Positions 1-8,927 of a stretch of 56,725 bases of DNA are shown piece after piece (the stretch's first letter is position 1; each line of letters opens with the position of its first letter). Both the position numbers and the translations under genes were made by a program. The DNA comes from Caballeronia terrestris (GTDB taxonomy: Bacteria > Pseudomonadota > Gammaproteobacteria > Burkholderiales > Burkholderiaceae): assembly GCF_001544515.1 (NCBI RefSeq), contig NZ_FCOL02000037.1, forward strand, positions 1-56,725, given 5' to 3'. The notes under the pieces were generated by a model that saw only the letters and a program-made list of their open reading frames with translations, ran no database searches and was not told the DNA's origin.

Positions 1-339
1 TAACAGGGGCACCGCCCCCGACCGTTGCGCGTAAACGTCAGGCCGCCGCGCCGCGCCCGGATATATGCAACAACGCCCCTCGATAGCGGTATCCGTCGTG
101 GTTCCGACGTCGTCAAGGCGATCGCGCTCGGGGCATCCGCGGTGCTGCTCGGCCGCGCGACGCTTTATGGGCTGGCGGCGCGTGGCGAAAGCGGCGTCGA
201 CGGCGTGCTCGCGATACTGAAGGATGAGATCGATCGTACCTTGGCGCAAATCGGCTGTCCGACGGTTGGGCAGTTGTCGGCCGAGTTCCTGCAATCCGAA
301 CGTCCGGCGATCCACGCCAACGACTACGCACTCGTTTAA
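1..339 (+). CDS. mdlB: (S)-mandelate dehydrogenase, C-terminal part (frame broken near the window edge)
   Basis: This is the end of an FMN-dependent alpha-hydroxy-acid dehydrogenase, which oxidises (S)-mandelate to benzoylformate. From about base 79 the frame gives the family's FMN-phosphate-binding signature (DSGIRRGSD), then LGRATLYG and a tail ending at a TAA (337-339), all very like Pseudomonas MdlB. The next gene is mandelate racemase, which fits. Upstream of base 79 the frame no longer resembles the family and meets a TAA at bases 1-3. A family-like NRGTAP sits in the second frame at 2-19, so one base appears to be missing between about 20 and 78. Either the gene is decayed or there is a sequence error. 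Only about the last 90 residues of a roughly 390-residue protein are visible. Confidence 0.8.
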
Positions 340-353
340 GAAGGGAGAGAAAG

Positions 354-1433
354 ATGCCGGAGATTCGCATCAAGGGGATTCGTACGCGCGCGGTAAACGT
401 GCCGCTGGAGTATCCGATACGCACGGCGGTGGGTGTCGTGGCTACGTCGCCGCTCGTTTTGATCGACCTGCATACCGATGCAGGCGTGACCGGCAGCGCC
501 TATGTTTTCACATACACGCCGCTCGCGCTCAAGGCGGTTCAGCAGATGATCGATGGCCTGGCGAGCATCGTGGTTGATCGTCCGCTTGCCCCGATTCAGC
601 TGGCACAAACGCTCGAGTCCCGCTTTCGCCTGCTCGGCAACACAGGGCTCGTGCGCATGGCATGCGCCGGCATCGACATGGCCGCGTGGGATGCGCTCGC
701 AAGGGCACATGAGCTGCCCCTCGCGCGCTTCCTCGGCGGAGAAACGATCTCGCTGCCCGCCTACGACAGCCATAGCATGGACGACGTCGATCTCGGTCGA
801 AAGCGAGCAGAGCAAGCCGTTCGTGCAGGCTTCAAAGCCATCAAGACGAAGATCGGTTATTCGAGCCTGGATCAGGACGTGAACGTGTTACGGAGCATTC
901 GAGACGTCGTCGGTGACGGCGTTCAGATCATGGTCGATTACAACCAGGGACTCACGGTTCCGGAAGCGATTCGTCGCGGGCGTGCGCTGGATGATGAAGG
1001 CGTCGCCTGGATCGAAGAGCCGACCTTGCAACACGACTACACCGGTCACGCGAAAGTGCGAAGCGCTTTGAAAACGCCGATTCAGATGGGAGAAAACTGG
1101 TTCGGCCCCGATGAGATGAGCAAGGCGCTTTCAGCGAGCGCATGCGACTTCTGCATGCCCGATCTCATGAAGATCGGCGGCGTGACCGGCTGGCTGCGTG
1201 CTTCCGCGATAGCCGAGCAACATGGCGTTCCCATGTCGAGTCATATCTTCCAGGAATTCAGCGCGCATCTGCTGGCCGTCACTCCGACTGCACATTGGCT
1301 GGAACGGATGGATATCGCCGGACCGATCTGCGAGCCGTCGCTGACGTTCGAGGATGGCAAGGCTCTTTTCGGTGACCGGCCCGGCGCCGGCATCGTATGG
1401 CGCGAGAAGGAAGTCGAACGATTCATTGTCTGA
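354..1433 (+). CDS. mdlA: mandelate racemase
   Basis: This is an enolase-superfamily enzyme that interconverts (R)- and (S)-mandelate, supplying the S form to the dehydrogenase just upstream. It is 359 residues long, the same as the Pseudomonas putida enzyme, and aligns with it without gaps from memory. The catalytic residues fall at the same numbers: K164/K166 in KTKIGY, metal ligands D195, E221 and E247, N197, the D270-H297 dyad (MPD, SSH) and E317 (HWLER). That makes racemase activity, rather than a generic muconate-lactonising function, very likely. The ATG lies 14 bases after the mdlB stop, with a GGGAGAG-type ribosome site in the gap, so the two are an operon. Confidence 0.93.
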   Translation: MPEIRIKGIRTRAVNVPLEYPIRTAVGVVATSPLVLIDLHTDAGVTGSAYVFTYTPLALKAVQQMIDGLASIVVDRPLAPIQLAQTLESRFRLLGNTGLVRMACAGIDMAAWDALARAHELPLARFLGGETISLPAYDSHSMDDVDLGRKRAEQAVRAGFKAIKTKIGYSSLDQDVNVLRSIRDVVGDGVQIMVDYNQGLTVPEAIRRGRALDDEGVAWIEEPTLQHDYTGHAKVRSALKTPIQMGENWFGPDEMSKALSASACDFCMPDLMKIGGVTGWLRASAIAEQHGVPMSSHIFQEFSAHLLAVTPTAHWLERMDIAGPICEPSLTFEDGKALFGDRPGAGIVWREKEVERFIV

Positions 1434-1525
1434 GAAGCAGGCTGGCCGCAACGACATCCTGCCGTTACTCATCACGCAGCCTCCTTAAGAGAGGCGTCAA
1501 TTCTTTAAATACGATGGAGACAAGC

Positions 1526-2875
1526 ATGAACCCAAGCAGCTCTGGCGACGCCCTCGATGGCGCTCGCGTCAATTCGTTTCATCTGGTTATCATGTTCTGG
1601 TGCTCGCTGTTGATGGTCTTCGACGGCTACGACCTCGTGATCTACGGTTCGGTCCTTCCGGACCTGATGGCCGACTGGCACCTTCCTGCTGTTACCGCAG
1701 GGCTGATCGGTAGCGCCGCGCTGTTCGGGATGATGATCGGCGCACTGACGCTTGGAAGTCTCTCCGACAAATTCGGCCGGCGCATCGTCATTCTCACTTG
1801 CCTCGTCTTGTTCAGTGTCTCCGCGTTGGTCAACGGCTTTTGCACCACCTCGACTGAATTCGTGTTGTGCCGCTTCTTCACCGGCGTCGGTCTCGGCGGC
1901 ATGGTTCCGAACATCGTCGCGCTGATGACGGAGATGTCGCCGAAGAGGAAACGCAACGTGATGGTGACGGTGATGCTCAGTTGCTTCTCGGTGGGCGGCG
2001 TGATCGCTGCGCTCACCGGCAAGGTCATCACGCCGCACTTCGGGTGGCGAGCCAACTTTTACGTCGCCGGACTTCCGCTCCTCGCGTTTCCGATCCTGTA
2101 TCGCTGGTTGCCGGAGTCGCTCTCGTTTCTCGTGTTGAACAATCGCCTCGACGACGCGCGCAAAGTACTGCGCAAGCTTGCACCCGACTTCAAAGGGACG
2201 CCAGAGTCGCTGGCAATCGCAATGCGTGCCGAAATGACCGGTGGCAACCGCGCACGAGCACCCCAGTTGTTCACTGAGAGGCGCGCACTCAACACGCTGC
2301 TCATCTGGCTTTCTTTCGGCATGTGCATGCTGATGGTGTACGGCTTGAACACGTGGCTGCCCAAGCTGATGATCGCAAACGGCTACTCGATCGGCTCGAG
2401 CCTTAGCTTTCTGATCACGTTGAACGCGGGCGCGATTCTCGGCGGATTGGTGAGCGGACTGCTCGCCGACAAGTTCGGTGGCAAGCCGACGCTTATTCTC
2501 TTCTTCGCCGTCGCGGCGGTCTCCATCGGGCTTCTGGGTTTCCGTCAGAACGCGATCGTCTTGAATATTCTGTTGCTGCTCGCCGGCGCGACGACGATCG
2601 GAACGCTTTGCATCGTCCATGCGTTCGCGGCGCAGTTCTATCCGCCGCACATCCGGTCCACTGGCGTGGGTTGGGCAGCGGCCGCAGGGCGGTTTGGTGC
2701 CGTAGCCGGGCCGGCATTGGGCGGGTTTCTCGTGAGCGCGGGCTTGCCGGTCACGGTCAATTTCATGATCTTCGCCGTACCCGGAGTGATCGCGGCGATC
2801 GCCGTGACGCTGACTTCGTCGCGCGACGGCAAGTCCGTAGAACACTCGAAAGCCTCGGTTGCCATTGCGAAGTGA
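1526..2875 (+). CDS. MFS aromatic-acid:proton symporter (mandelate/benzoate importer candidate)
   Basis: This is a 12-segment major facilitator of 449 residues. The first membrane segment carries the DGYDLVIYG signature of the aromatic acid:H+ symporter (AAHS) family, seen in PcaK and BenK. The cytoplasmic loop DKFGRR follows segment 2, and a second loop with DKFGG follows segment 8. The ATG at 1526 is chosen because GGAGA lies 6-10 bases upstream. An in-frame ATG at 1514 is possible, and the open frame runs further up into mdlA, but that part is not transporter-like. The position between mandelate racemase and benzaldehyde dehydrogenase suggests that mandelate or a related acid is the substrate; that is inference. 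Confidence 0.87.
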   Translation: MNPSSSGDALDGARVNSFHLVIMFWCSLLMVFDGYDLVIYGSVLPDLMADWHLPAVTAGLIGSAALFGMMIGALTLGSLSDKFGRRIVILTCLVLFSVSALVNGFCTTSTEFVLCRFFTGVGLGGMVPNIVALMTEMSPKRKRNVMVTVMLSCFSVGGVIAALTGKVITPHFGWRANFYVAGLPLLAFPILYRWLPESLSFLVLNNRLDDARKVLRKLAPDFKGTPESLAIAMRAEMTGGNRARAPQLFTERRALNTLLIWLSFGMCMLMVYGLNTWLPKLMIANGYSIGSSLSFLITLNAGAILGGLVSGLLADKFGGKPTLILFFAVAAVSIGLLGFRQNAIVLNILLLLAGATTIGTLCIVHAFAAQFYPPHIRSTGVGWAAAAGRFGAVAGPALGGFLVSAGLPVTVNFMIFAVPGVIAAIAVTLTSSRDGKSVEHSKASVAIAK

Positions 2876-2908
2876 TACGCGACCGCTCACATCAACAGAC
2901 AGGATGAC

Positions 2909-4375
2909 ATGATGAATACGGCCAAACGAAACGATCAATGGCAAGGCAAGGTGTTTTCGGACGGATGGGTGGTGCCGGCTGGCGGGACTACCCCCGTCAT
3001 CGAACCCGCGACGGGCGAGACGTTGGGACTTATCGGCGCGGGATCGCCGGCTGATATCGATCGCGCCGTGCAATCGGCAATGGTTGCGCAGCCTGCGTGG
3101 TCCGCGATGCCGTTCGACCAGCGCGCGGAAATCCTGCGCGAGGCGGCGCGGTTGCTCAAGGAGCGCGCTGCCGAGATCAATGAATGGAACGTACGCGAGT
3201 GCGGATCGACATACGCTAAAGCCGAGTGGGAATTGCATGCGACATACGAGCAGTTCCTGATGGCCGCGGCAATGCCGATGCAGCCGGACGGCGCGCTCTA
3301 TCCGTCGGTCGTACCTGGCCGGATGAATCTCTCGCGGCAGGTGCCGATCGGCGTGGTGGGAGTCATCTCGCCCTGGAATTTTCCGATCATGCTTGCGATG
3401 CGATCGGTGGCGCCCGCGCTCGCGGTCGGCAACGCCGTCGTGCTGAAGCCGGACCCGCAAAGCGGCTTGGCGGGGGGCTTGCTCATGGCGAGCGTGTTCG
3501 AAGATTCAGGGCTGCCATCCGGCGTGCTGCATGTGATTCCCGGCGGCCCGCAGACCGGCGATGCGCTCGTGCGGCATCCGGACGTCGGCATGATTTCGTT
3601 CACCGGCTCGACAGCGGTCGGACGTTCGATTGGTGCCGTCTGCGGCGAGATGTTGAAGAAGGTGGCACTCGAACTCGGCGGCAACAACGCGCTAGTCGTG
3701 CTCGACGATGCGGATGTCGATGCGGCGAGTTCCAGCGGTGCGTGGGGATCGTTTCTGCATCAAGGGCAGATCTGCATGCAGACGGGACGCCATCTCGTCC
3801 ACCGTTCGATTTACGAGGAGTACGTCGACAAACTGGCTACGCGTGCAAGCCAATTGAGCGTTGGTAATCCGCGGACTGGACAGGTACATCTCGGGCCGCT
3901 CATCAACGAAAAGCAAAGAGACAGGATCGACAGCATCGTCCGGGAAACGGTGTCTGCTGGTGCCAAACTTCAAGCGGGCGGGACGTTCACCGGGCTTTTC
4001 TATTCACCGACCGTACTGTCTGACGTGAAGCCCGACACGCCCGCGTTTCGTGAGGAGTTGTTCGGGCCGGTCGCTCCCATCACGGTGTTCGATACCGAGG
4101 ATGAAGCCGTCGCTCTGGTGAATGGATCGCCCTATGGTCTGGCCGCCGCGATCCATTCCCGATCGATGTCGCGTGCGTTGTCGATGGCTTCGCGGATCAA
4201 GGCCGGCATGATCCACATCAACGATCAAACCGTGAACAACGAGTTCCATGTGCCATTCGGAGGGATGGGCGCTTCCGGAAACGGTGGCAGGTTCGGAGGA
4301 CCGGCGAACTACCACGAGTTCACGCAGACACAGTGGGTCAGCCTTACCGACAAACCGATGATCTATCCGTTCTAG
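2909..4375 (+). CDS. NAD-dependent benzaldehyde dehydrogenase (XylC/MdlD type)
   Basis: This is an aldehyde dehydrogenase of 488 residues that oxidises benzaldehyde to benzoate, the last step of mandelate breakdown. It reads like XylC over its whole length, including the N-terminal WxGKVFS, the central VPGRMNL and the end PxxYPF. The catalytic set is visible: N157 in SPWNFP, E255 in LELGGNN and nucleophile C289 in HQGQICM. Tandem ATGs at 2909 and 2912 follow an AGGAT site; the second has better spacing. It lies 33 bases after the transporter, in the same direction. Its benzaldehyde would come from benzoylformate decarboxylase, which is not in this window. Confidence 0.9.
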   Translation: MMNTAKRNDQWQGKVFSDGWVVPAGGTTPVIEPATGETLGLIGAGSPADIDRAVQSAMVAQPAWSAMPFDQRAEILREAARLLKERAAEINEWNVRECGSTYAKAEWELHATYEQFLMAAAMPMQPDGALYPSVVPGRMNLSRQVPIGVVGVISPWNFPIMLAMRSVAPALAVGNAVVLKPDPQSGLAGGLLMASVFEDSGLPSGVLHVIPGGPQTGDALVRHPDVGMISFTGSTAVGRSIGAVCGEMLKKVALELGGNNALVVLDDADVDAASSSGAWGSFLHQGQICMQTGRHLVHRSIYEEYVDKLATRASQLSVGNPRTGQVHLGPLINEKQRDRIDSIVRETVSAGAKLQAGGTFTGLFYSPTVLSDVKPDTPAFREELFGPVAPITVFDTEDEAVALVNGSPYGLAAAIHSRSMSRALSMASRIKAGMIHINDQTVNNEFHVPFGGMGASGNGGRFGGPANYHEFTQTQWVSLTDKPMIYPF

Positions 4376-4406
4376 CGCTGCGCGCGCGGCGCGCTTGGAC
4401 GGACGC
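4376..4406. terminator. possible bidirectional hairpin between convergent genes
   Basis: The 31 bases separating the two convergent stops contain a GCGCGC-G-GCGCGC self-complementary stretch (about 4381-4397). There is no clear T run on either side, so a terminator role is only suggested by position. Confidence 0.25.
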
Positions 4407-5633
4407 CTATACTCGCTTCCGTCTATCCGCCGCTCCCAGGACGAGATGGGCCAACGATCCAATCACGATGCCCCAGAACGCGGACCCGAGCCCAAGAAAG
4501 CTCATGCCCGATGCCGTGGCGACAAAAGTAATGAACGACGCTTCCCGGTGCTGTTCATCCTGCACGAGCGCGATCAGGTTCGATAGCGTCGCGCCGAGCA
4601 GTGCGAGCCCGGCGAGCACCGCAACGAAGCCTTTGGGAAGCGCAGCAAAAAGCAAAACGACTGTCCCCGCAAAGATGCCGCCGAGCAGGTAAAAGAAGCC
4701 ATTCGCGATGCCTGCGATGTAGCGTTTATTCGGATCGCGGTGTGCATCAGCGCCAGTGCAGAGCGCCGCGGTAATGGCGGCGATGACAACGGTAATCCCG
4801 CCGAACAGAGCGACGACCATCGATACCGCGCCCGTAATCATCAGGACGGGACGCGCGGGCGTCTGATAGCCGGATACTCTTAGAATAGCCAGCCCCGGAA
4901 GGAATTGACCAGTCAGGCTGACGAGCACCAGAGGCAACGCGAGACTGACAGTCGATTGCAAGGTCCAGTGCGGAATGATGAATTCAGGCCGCGTAATCTT
5001 GAGACTCACCGACTCGAAATGTGCCGTTCCGTGCACGACGGCAAAGATGCTGCCAAGCACCAGCACGACGATGAGCGCATAACGCGGAAGCAGCCGCCGG
5101 AAGATCACGTAGGCGGCCACCATGCCTAGCGCGAGCGCGGGATCGACGGAGACTGCCTTGAACACGCCGGTCGTGAATTGGAACAGGATGCCCGCCATCA
5201 TCCCTGATGCGATGCCCGGCGGAATCTTTTTGATGACGAGGTCGAAGTAGCCCGATGCGCCAAGCGAGAGAATAATCAGCCCGGCGGTGATATATGCGCC
5301 GATCGCTTCGTTGAGCGGCAGCGCGGGAAACAGCGTAACCAGCAGTGCCGTGCCGGGCGCGGACCACGCGGTGATGATCGGCTGCTTGAGCAACCAGCTC
5401 AGCGCGATGCCGCAGATAGCCGATCCGATCGAGATTCCCCATACCCACGAGGCAACCATCGCGTTGCTGGCGTGAGCCGATCTCCCTGCTTCGAACAGGA
5501 TCGCGAGCGGTCCCGCATAGGAGATGAGCACGGCCAACAGGCCGGCGGTGATTGCTGAAAGGGACCAGTCTTCCCGCAGGCTGCTGCCCTGCATCTGTTT
5601 TTGGCCGTCGAGGCTCATGGTTCGCATCGTCAT
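4407..5633 (-). CDS. benE: benzoate/H+ symporter BenE family
   Basis: This is a membrane transporter of about 408 residues with at least ten hydrophobic segments and BenE-family features, including the SYAGPLAIL segment near the start and SLTGQFLPGLAILR in the second half. It would bring in benzoate, the end product of the neighbouring block, although it runs convergently, 31 bases from the dehydrogenase stop. The start is uncertain. ATG 5633 (MTMRT) gives the usual family length, ATG 5618 (MSLDG) is close by, and neither has a clear ribosome site. The open frame extends to 5744 but the extra residues are not family-like. Confidence 0.88.
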   Translation of the reverse strand: MTMRTMSLDGQKQMQGSSLREDWSLSAITAGLLAVLISYAGPLAILFEAGRSAHASNAMVASWVWGISIGSAICGIALSWLLKQPIITAWSAPGTALLVTLFPALPLNEAIGAYITAGLIILSLGASGYFDLVIKKIPPGIASGMMAGILFQFTTGVFKAVSVDPALALGMVAAYVIFRRLLPRYALIVVLVLGSIFAVVHGTAHFESVSLKITRPEFIIPHWTLQSTVSLALPLVLVSLTGQFLPGLAILRVSGYQTPARPVLMITGAVSMVVALFGGITVVIAAITAALCTGADAHRDPNKRYIAGIANGFFYLLGGIFAGTVVLLFAALPKGFVAVLAGLALLGATLSNLIALVQDEQHREASFITFVATASGMSFLGLGSAFWGIVIGSLAHLVLGAADRRKRV

Positions 5634-5803
5634 GTAAGGAAACAGCGCACGCAACTCTACATCGAAATCGCTGCATCGTCCTCCTCCCCAGATGCGATTC
5701 TGCTTCGATGCGAACAAGCGCGTAATCTGTCGGCTTGGATGCATCGGCGGGGACCGGCGACGGTCTTCGAATCTCAGTCACTCACACGGGACGCTTCTCC
5801 ATC

Positions 5804-6868
5804 ATGGAATATCGACAACTCGGCCGCTCGGGCCTCAAGGTCTCCACCGTCACGCTCGGCACGATGACCATGGGCGGCAAGGGCAAGTTCGCTTACGTCG
5901 GCGACGTGGGCCTCGACGACGCGCGCCGCCAGATCGACATGTGCATCGACGCGGGCGTCAACCTGATCGATACCGCCGACGTCTATTCGAACGGCGCGTC
6001 GGAGGAGATCGTCGGCGAGGCGCTTGACGGCAAGCGCCGTGGCGGCGTGCTGATCGCGTCGAAGGCGCGCTTCCCCATGGGCGACGGCCCGAACGATCGT
6101 GGCCTCTCCCGTCATCATCTGGTGCGCGCTTGCGAGGCGAGCCTCAAGCGGCTCAAGACGGATGTCATCGATCTCTATCAAGTGCATGAGTGGGACGGCA
6201 TCACGCCGCTCGAAGAAACGCTCGAAGCGCTCGACCTGCTCACGCGGCAGGGCAAGATTCGCTATGTGGGCTGTTCGAACTACTCGGGCTGGCATCTGAT
6301 GAAAGCGCTGCACGTCAGCGAGCGCGATCGACTGCCGCGCTTCGTGAGCCAGCAGATCCACTACACGCTCGAAGCGCGCGAAGCCGAATACGAGCTTGCG
6401 CCGATCGCACTCGACCAGGGCCTGGGCATTCTCGTGTGGAGTCCGCTCGCGGGCGGGCTGCTGTCGGGCAAGCACCGGCGCGACACGACGCCCGAAGGCA
6501 CGCGCCAGCTCGCCGGCTGGACCGAGCCGCCGATCCGCGATGCAGAGCGACTGTGGTCGATCGTCGATACGCTCGTCGAGATCGCGGGCGAGCAGAACGT
6601 GTCGGCTGCTCAGGTCGCGCTCGCGTGGACGCTCGGACGGCCGGCGGTGGCTTCGGTGGTCGTCGGCGGGCGCAACGAGGCGCAACTGCGCGACAACCTC
6701 GGCGCGGCCGATTTGAAGTTGACCGCCGATCAGCGCACGCGGCTCGACAACGTGAGCGCGCCGCCGCTGCTCTATCCGTACTGGCATCAGATGCAGACCG
6801 CGAGCGACAGACTCAGCCCTGCTGATCTGTCGCTGCTTGCACCGCATATCGATGCATCGCGCAAGTGA
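5804..6868 (+). CDS. aldo/keto reductase
   Basis: This is a soluble NADPH-dependent aldo/keto reductase of 354 residues with a TIM barrel. The catalytic tetrad is visible: D56 and Y61 in DTADVY, K87 in ASKARF and H128 in YQVHEW. The cofactor loop appears near the C-terminus as VASVVVGGRN. The N-terminus MEYRQLGRSGLKVS is the standard family opening, which fixes the start at 5804 even though the ribosome site is poor. It is divergent from benE and 13 bases ahead of the peptidase gene. The substrate cannot be told from sequence. Confidence 0.9.
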   Translation: MEYRQLGRSGLKVSTVTLGTMTMGGKGKFAYVGDVGLDDARRQIDMCIDAGVNLIDTADVYSNGASEEIVGEALDGKRRGGVLIASKARFPMGDGPNDRGLSRHHLVRACEASLKRLKTDVIDLYQVHEWDGITPLEETLEALDLLTRQGKIRYVGCSNYSGWHLMKALHVSERDRLPRFVSQQIHYTLEAREAEYELAPIALDQGLGILVWSPLAGGLLSGKHRRDTTPEGTRQLAGWTEPPIRDAERLWSIVDTLVEIAGEQNVSAAQVALAWTLGRPAVASVVVGGRNEAQLRDNLGAADLKLTADQRTRLDNVSAPPLLYPYWHQMQTASDRLSPADLSLLAPHIDASRK

Positions 6869-6881
6869 GAGGCACACCGAC

Positions 6882-8927
6882 ATGACAGGCCATAGCAATC
6901 CGCTGCTGCGCGACTGGCAAGCGTTGCCGCCCTTCGACGAGATTCGTGCGGAGCACTTCGCTCCTGCTTTCGCCGAGGTTTTCAAGCAGCATCTGAATGA
7001 AATCGATGCACTCGCCGACAACCCTGCCGCGCCCACGTTCGATAACACCGTCGCCGCGTTCGACGCAGCAGGCGCAACGCTTGATCGCGTGCGGTTGACG
7101 TTCGAGAACCTGTGCTCGTCGGAAGCGCCGCCTGCGTTGCAAGCGGTCGAGCGCGAAATGGCGCCGCTGCTCGCCGCGCACGACAGCAGGGTCACGCTGC
7201 ACGCCGGTTTCTTCGCAAGGCTCGATACGATCCACCGGCAAGCCGCCACACTCGATTTGAGCGAAGAGCAGCAGCGTCTGCTGCAACGCCTGCATACCGA
7301 TTTCGTGCGCGCGGGCGCCACGCTGCAAGGCGCCGATCGTGAGCGCTTTGCGGCCATCGCGACGCGGCTCGCCGATCTTCAGACGCAGTTTGCGCAGAAC
7401 GTCCTTGCCGACGAAGCCGCCTACCAGTTGCGGCTTTCATCCGAAGCCGACCTCGCCGGTCTGCCCGAATTCCTGCGCCAGGCCGCACGTGGCGCCGCGC
7501 AGGAACGCCGCGTGGATGGCTACGTCATCACGCTCGCGCGTTCGCTGGTGCAGCCGTTCCTCACGTGGTCGTCGCGTCGCGATCTGCGCGAAGCGGCGTG
7601 GCGCGCGTGGACGAGTCGCGGGGAAACAGCGGCGCGCGACAACCGTCCGCTCGCGCGCGAAATCCTGGCGCTGCGGCAACAACAGGCGCGCCTGCTCGGC
7701 TACGACCACTACGCCGACTACGCCCTGGCCGATCGCATGGCGGGAAGTGCCGCCGCGGTTCATGAATTGCTTGCACAGGTGTGGGAACCGGCGAAGGCGA
7801 GCGTCGAAGAGGAATTGAAAGCGCTCGCCGCGCACGCCTCCGCACTCGGCGAGCCGACCGACATCGAGCCGTGGGACTGGTATTACCTGGCGGAAAAAGT
7901 ACGCGCGGATCGCTTCGCCCTCGACGATTCGCAAGTGAAGCCGTACTTCAGCCTCGATGCGATGCAGAACGCGATGTTCGATTGCGCGAGCCGGCTGTTC
8001 GGTCTGGAGTTCGTCGAGCAGCGGGGCGTGCCGCTGTATCACCCGGACGTGCGCCTGTGGGAAGTGCGCCGGGGAGGGGAGCGCGTGGGCGTTTTCATCG
8101 GCGACAACTACGCGAGGCCGAACAAGCAAGGCGGCGCGTGGATGAGCGTCTATCGCAGGCAAAAGCGCGATGCCGGCGGCGGCAACGTCGAGCCGATCGT
8201 CGTGAACAACACCAACTTCTCACGCGTCGAAAACGGCCCGACGCTGCTCGGTTTCGACGACGTGCGCACGCTGTTTCATGAATTCGGCCACGGCCTGCAC
8301 GGCTTGCTATCCGACGTCACGTATGGGCGGCTTTCGGGCACGAACGTGCCGCGCGATTATGTCGAGCTGCCGTCGCAATTGATGGAGCACTGGGCCACCG
8401 TGCCGGAAGTGCTCGCGAAGCACGCACTGCATGTAACGACTGGCGAGCCGATTCCCGGCGTGCTGATCGAGCGCATCAGGGCCGCGCAGACTTTCAATCA
8501 GGGGTTCGATACGGTCGCGTACACATCGTCGGCGCTGATCGACATGGCGCTCCATTCGCAGAAAGACGCTGATGGTATCGATATCGCGCGGTTCGAAGCC
8601 GAGGAGCGCGAGCGTATCGGCGTGCCGCGCGAAGTGGGCATGCGTCATCGCTTGCCGCACTTCGGGCACATCTTCAGCGGCAGCTACTATGCGGCCGGAT
8701 ACTACGTGTACATGTGGGCGGAAGTGCTCGAAGCCGATGCATTCGATGCATTCGAAGAAGCCGGCAACGCGTTCGATCCCGCGCTCGCGGACAGACTGCA
8801 ACGCCACGTGTACAGCGCGGGCGACAGCCGCGAGCAACGCGCCGCGTATCGCGCGTTTCGCGGCCGTGATCCGCGCGCCGAATCGATGTTGCGCAAACGC
8901 GGCTTGCTGGCGAAAGATCAGACGTGA
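6882..8927 (+). CDS. dcp: M3-family zinc metallopeptidase, peptidyl-dipeptidase Dcp type
   Basis: This is a cytoplasmic thermolysin-fold peptidase of 681 residues, the size of E. coli Dcp. The zinc motif HEFGH is at residues 466-470, with a downstream glutamate ligand around residue 495. The stretch LSGTNVPRDYVELPSQLMEHWA matches Dcp better than oligopeptidase A, which lacks the LSGTN motif. The start at 6882 is chosen for the GAGAGG site straddling the upstream stop codon and for the family-like NPLLRDW opening. The 3' end overlaps the convergent dctA stop by 10 bases. Confidence 0.88.
   Translation: MTGHSNPLLRDWQALPPFDEIRAEHFAPAFAEVFKQHLNEIDALADNPAAPTFDNTVAAFDAAGATLDRVRLTFENLCSSEAPPALQAVEREMAPLLAAHDSRVTLHAGFFARLDTIHRQAATLDLSEEQQRLLQRLHTDFVRAGATLQGADRERFAAIATRLADLQTQFAQNVLADEAAYQLRLSSEADLAGLPEFLRQAARGAAQERRVDGYVITLARSLVQPFLTWSSRRDLREAAWRAWTSRGETAARDNRPLAREILALRQQQARLLGYDHYADYALADRMAGSAAAVHELLAQVWEPAKASVEEELKALAAHASALGEPTDIEPWDWYYLAEKVRADRFALDDSQVKPYFSLDAMQNAMFDCASRLFGLEFVEQRGVPLYHPDVRLWEVRRGGERVGVFIGDNYARPNKQGGAWMSVYRRQKRDAGGGNVEPIVVNNTNFSRVENGPTLLGFDDVRTLFHEFGHGLHGLLSDVTYGRLSGTNVPRDYVELPSQLMEHWATVPEVLAKHALHVTTGEPIPGVLIERIRAAQTFNQGFDTVAYTSSALIDMALHSQKDADGIDIARFEAEERERIGVPREVGMRHRLPHFGHIFSGSYYAAGYYVYMWAEVLEADAFDAFEEAGNAFDPALADRLQRHVYSAGDSREQRAAYRAFRGRDPRAESMLRKRGLLAKDQT

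Noticed and set aside
1505..3460. A 651-codon minus-strand frame
   Set aside because: It is antisense to the MFS importer and benzaldehyde dehydrogenase and has shadow-type composition.
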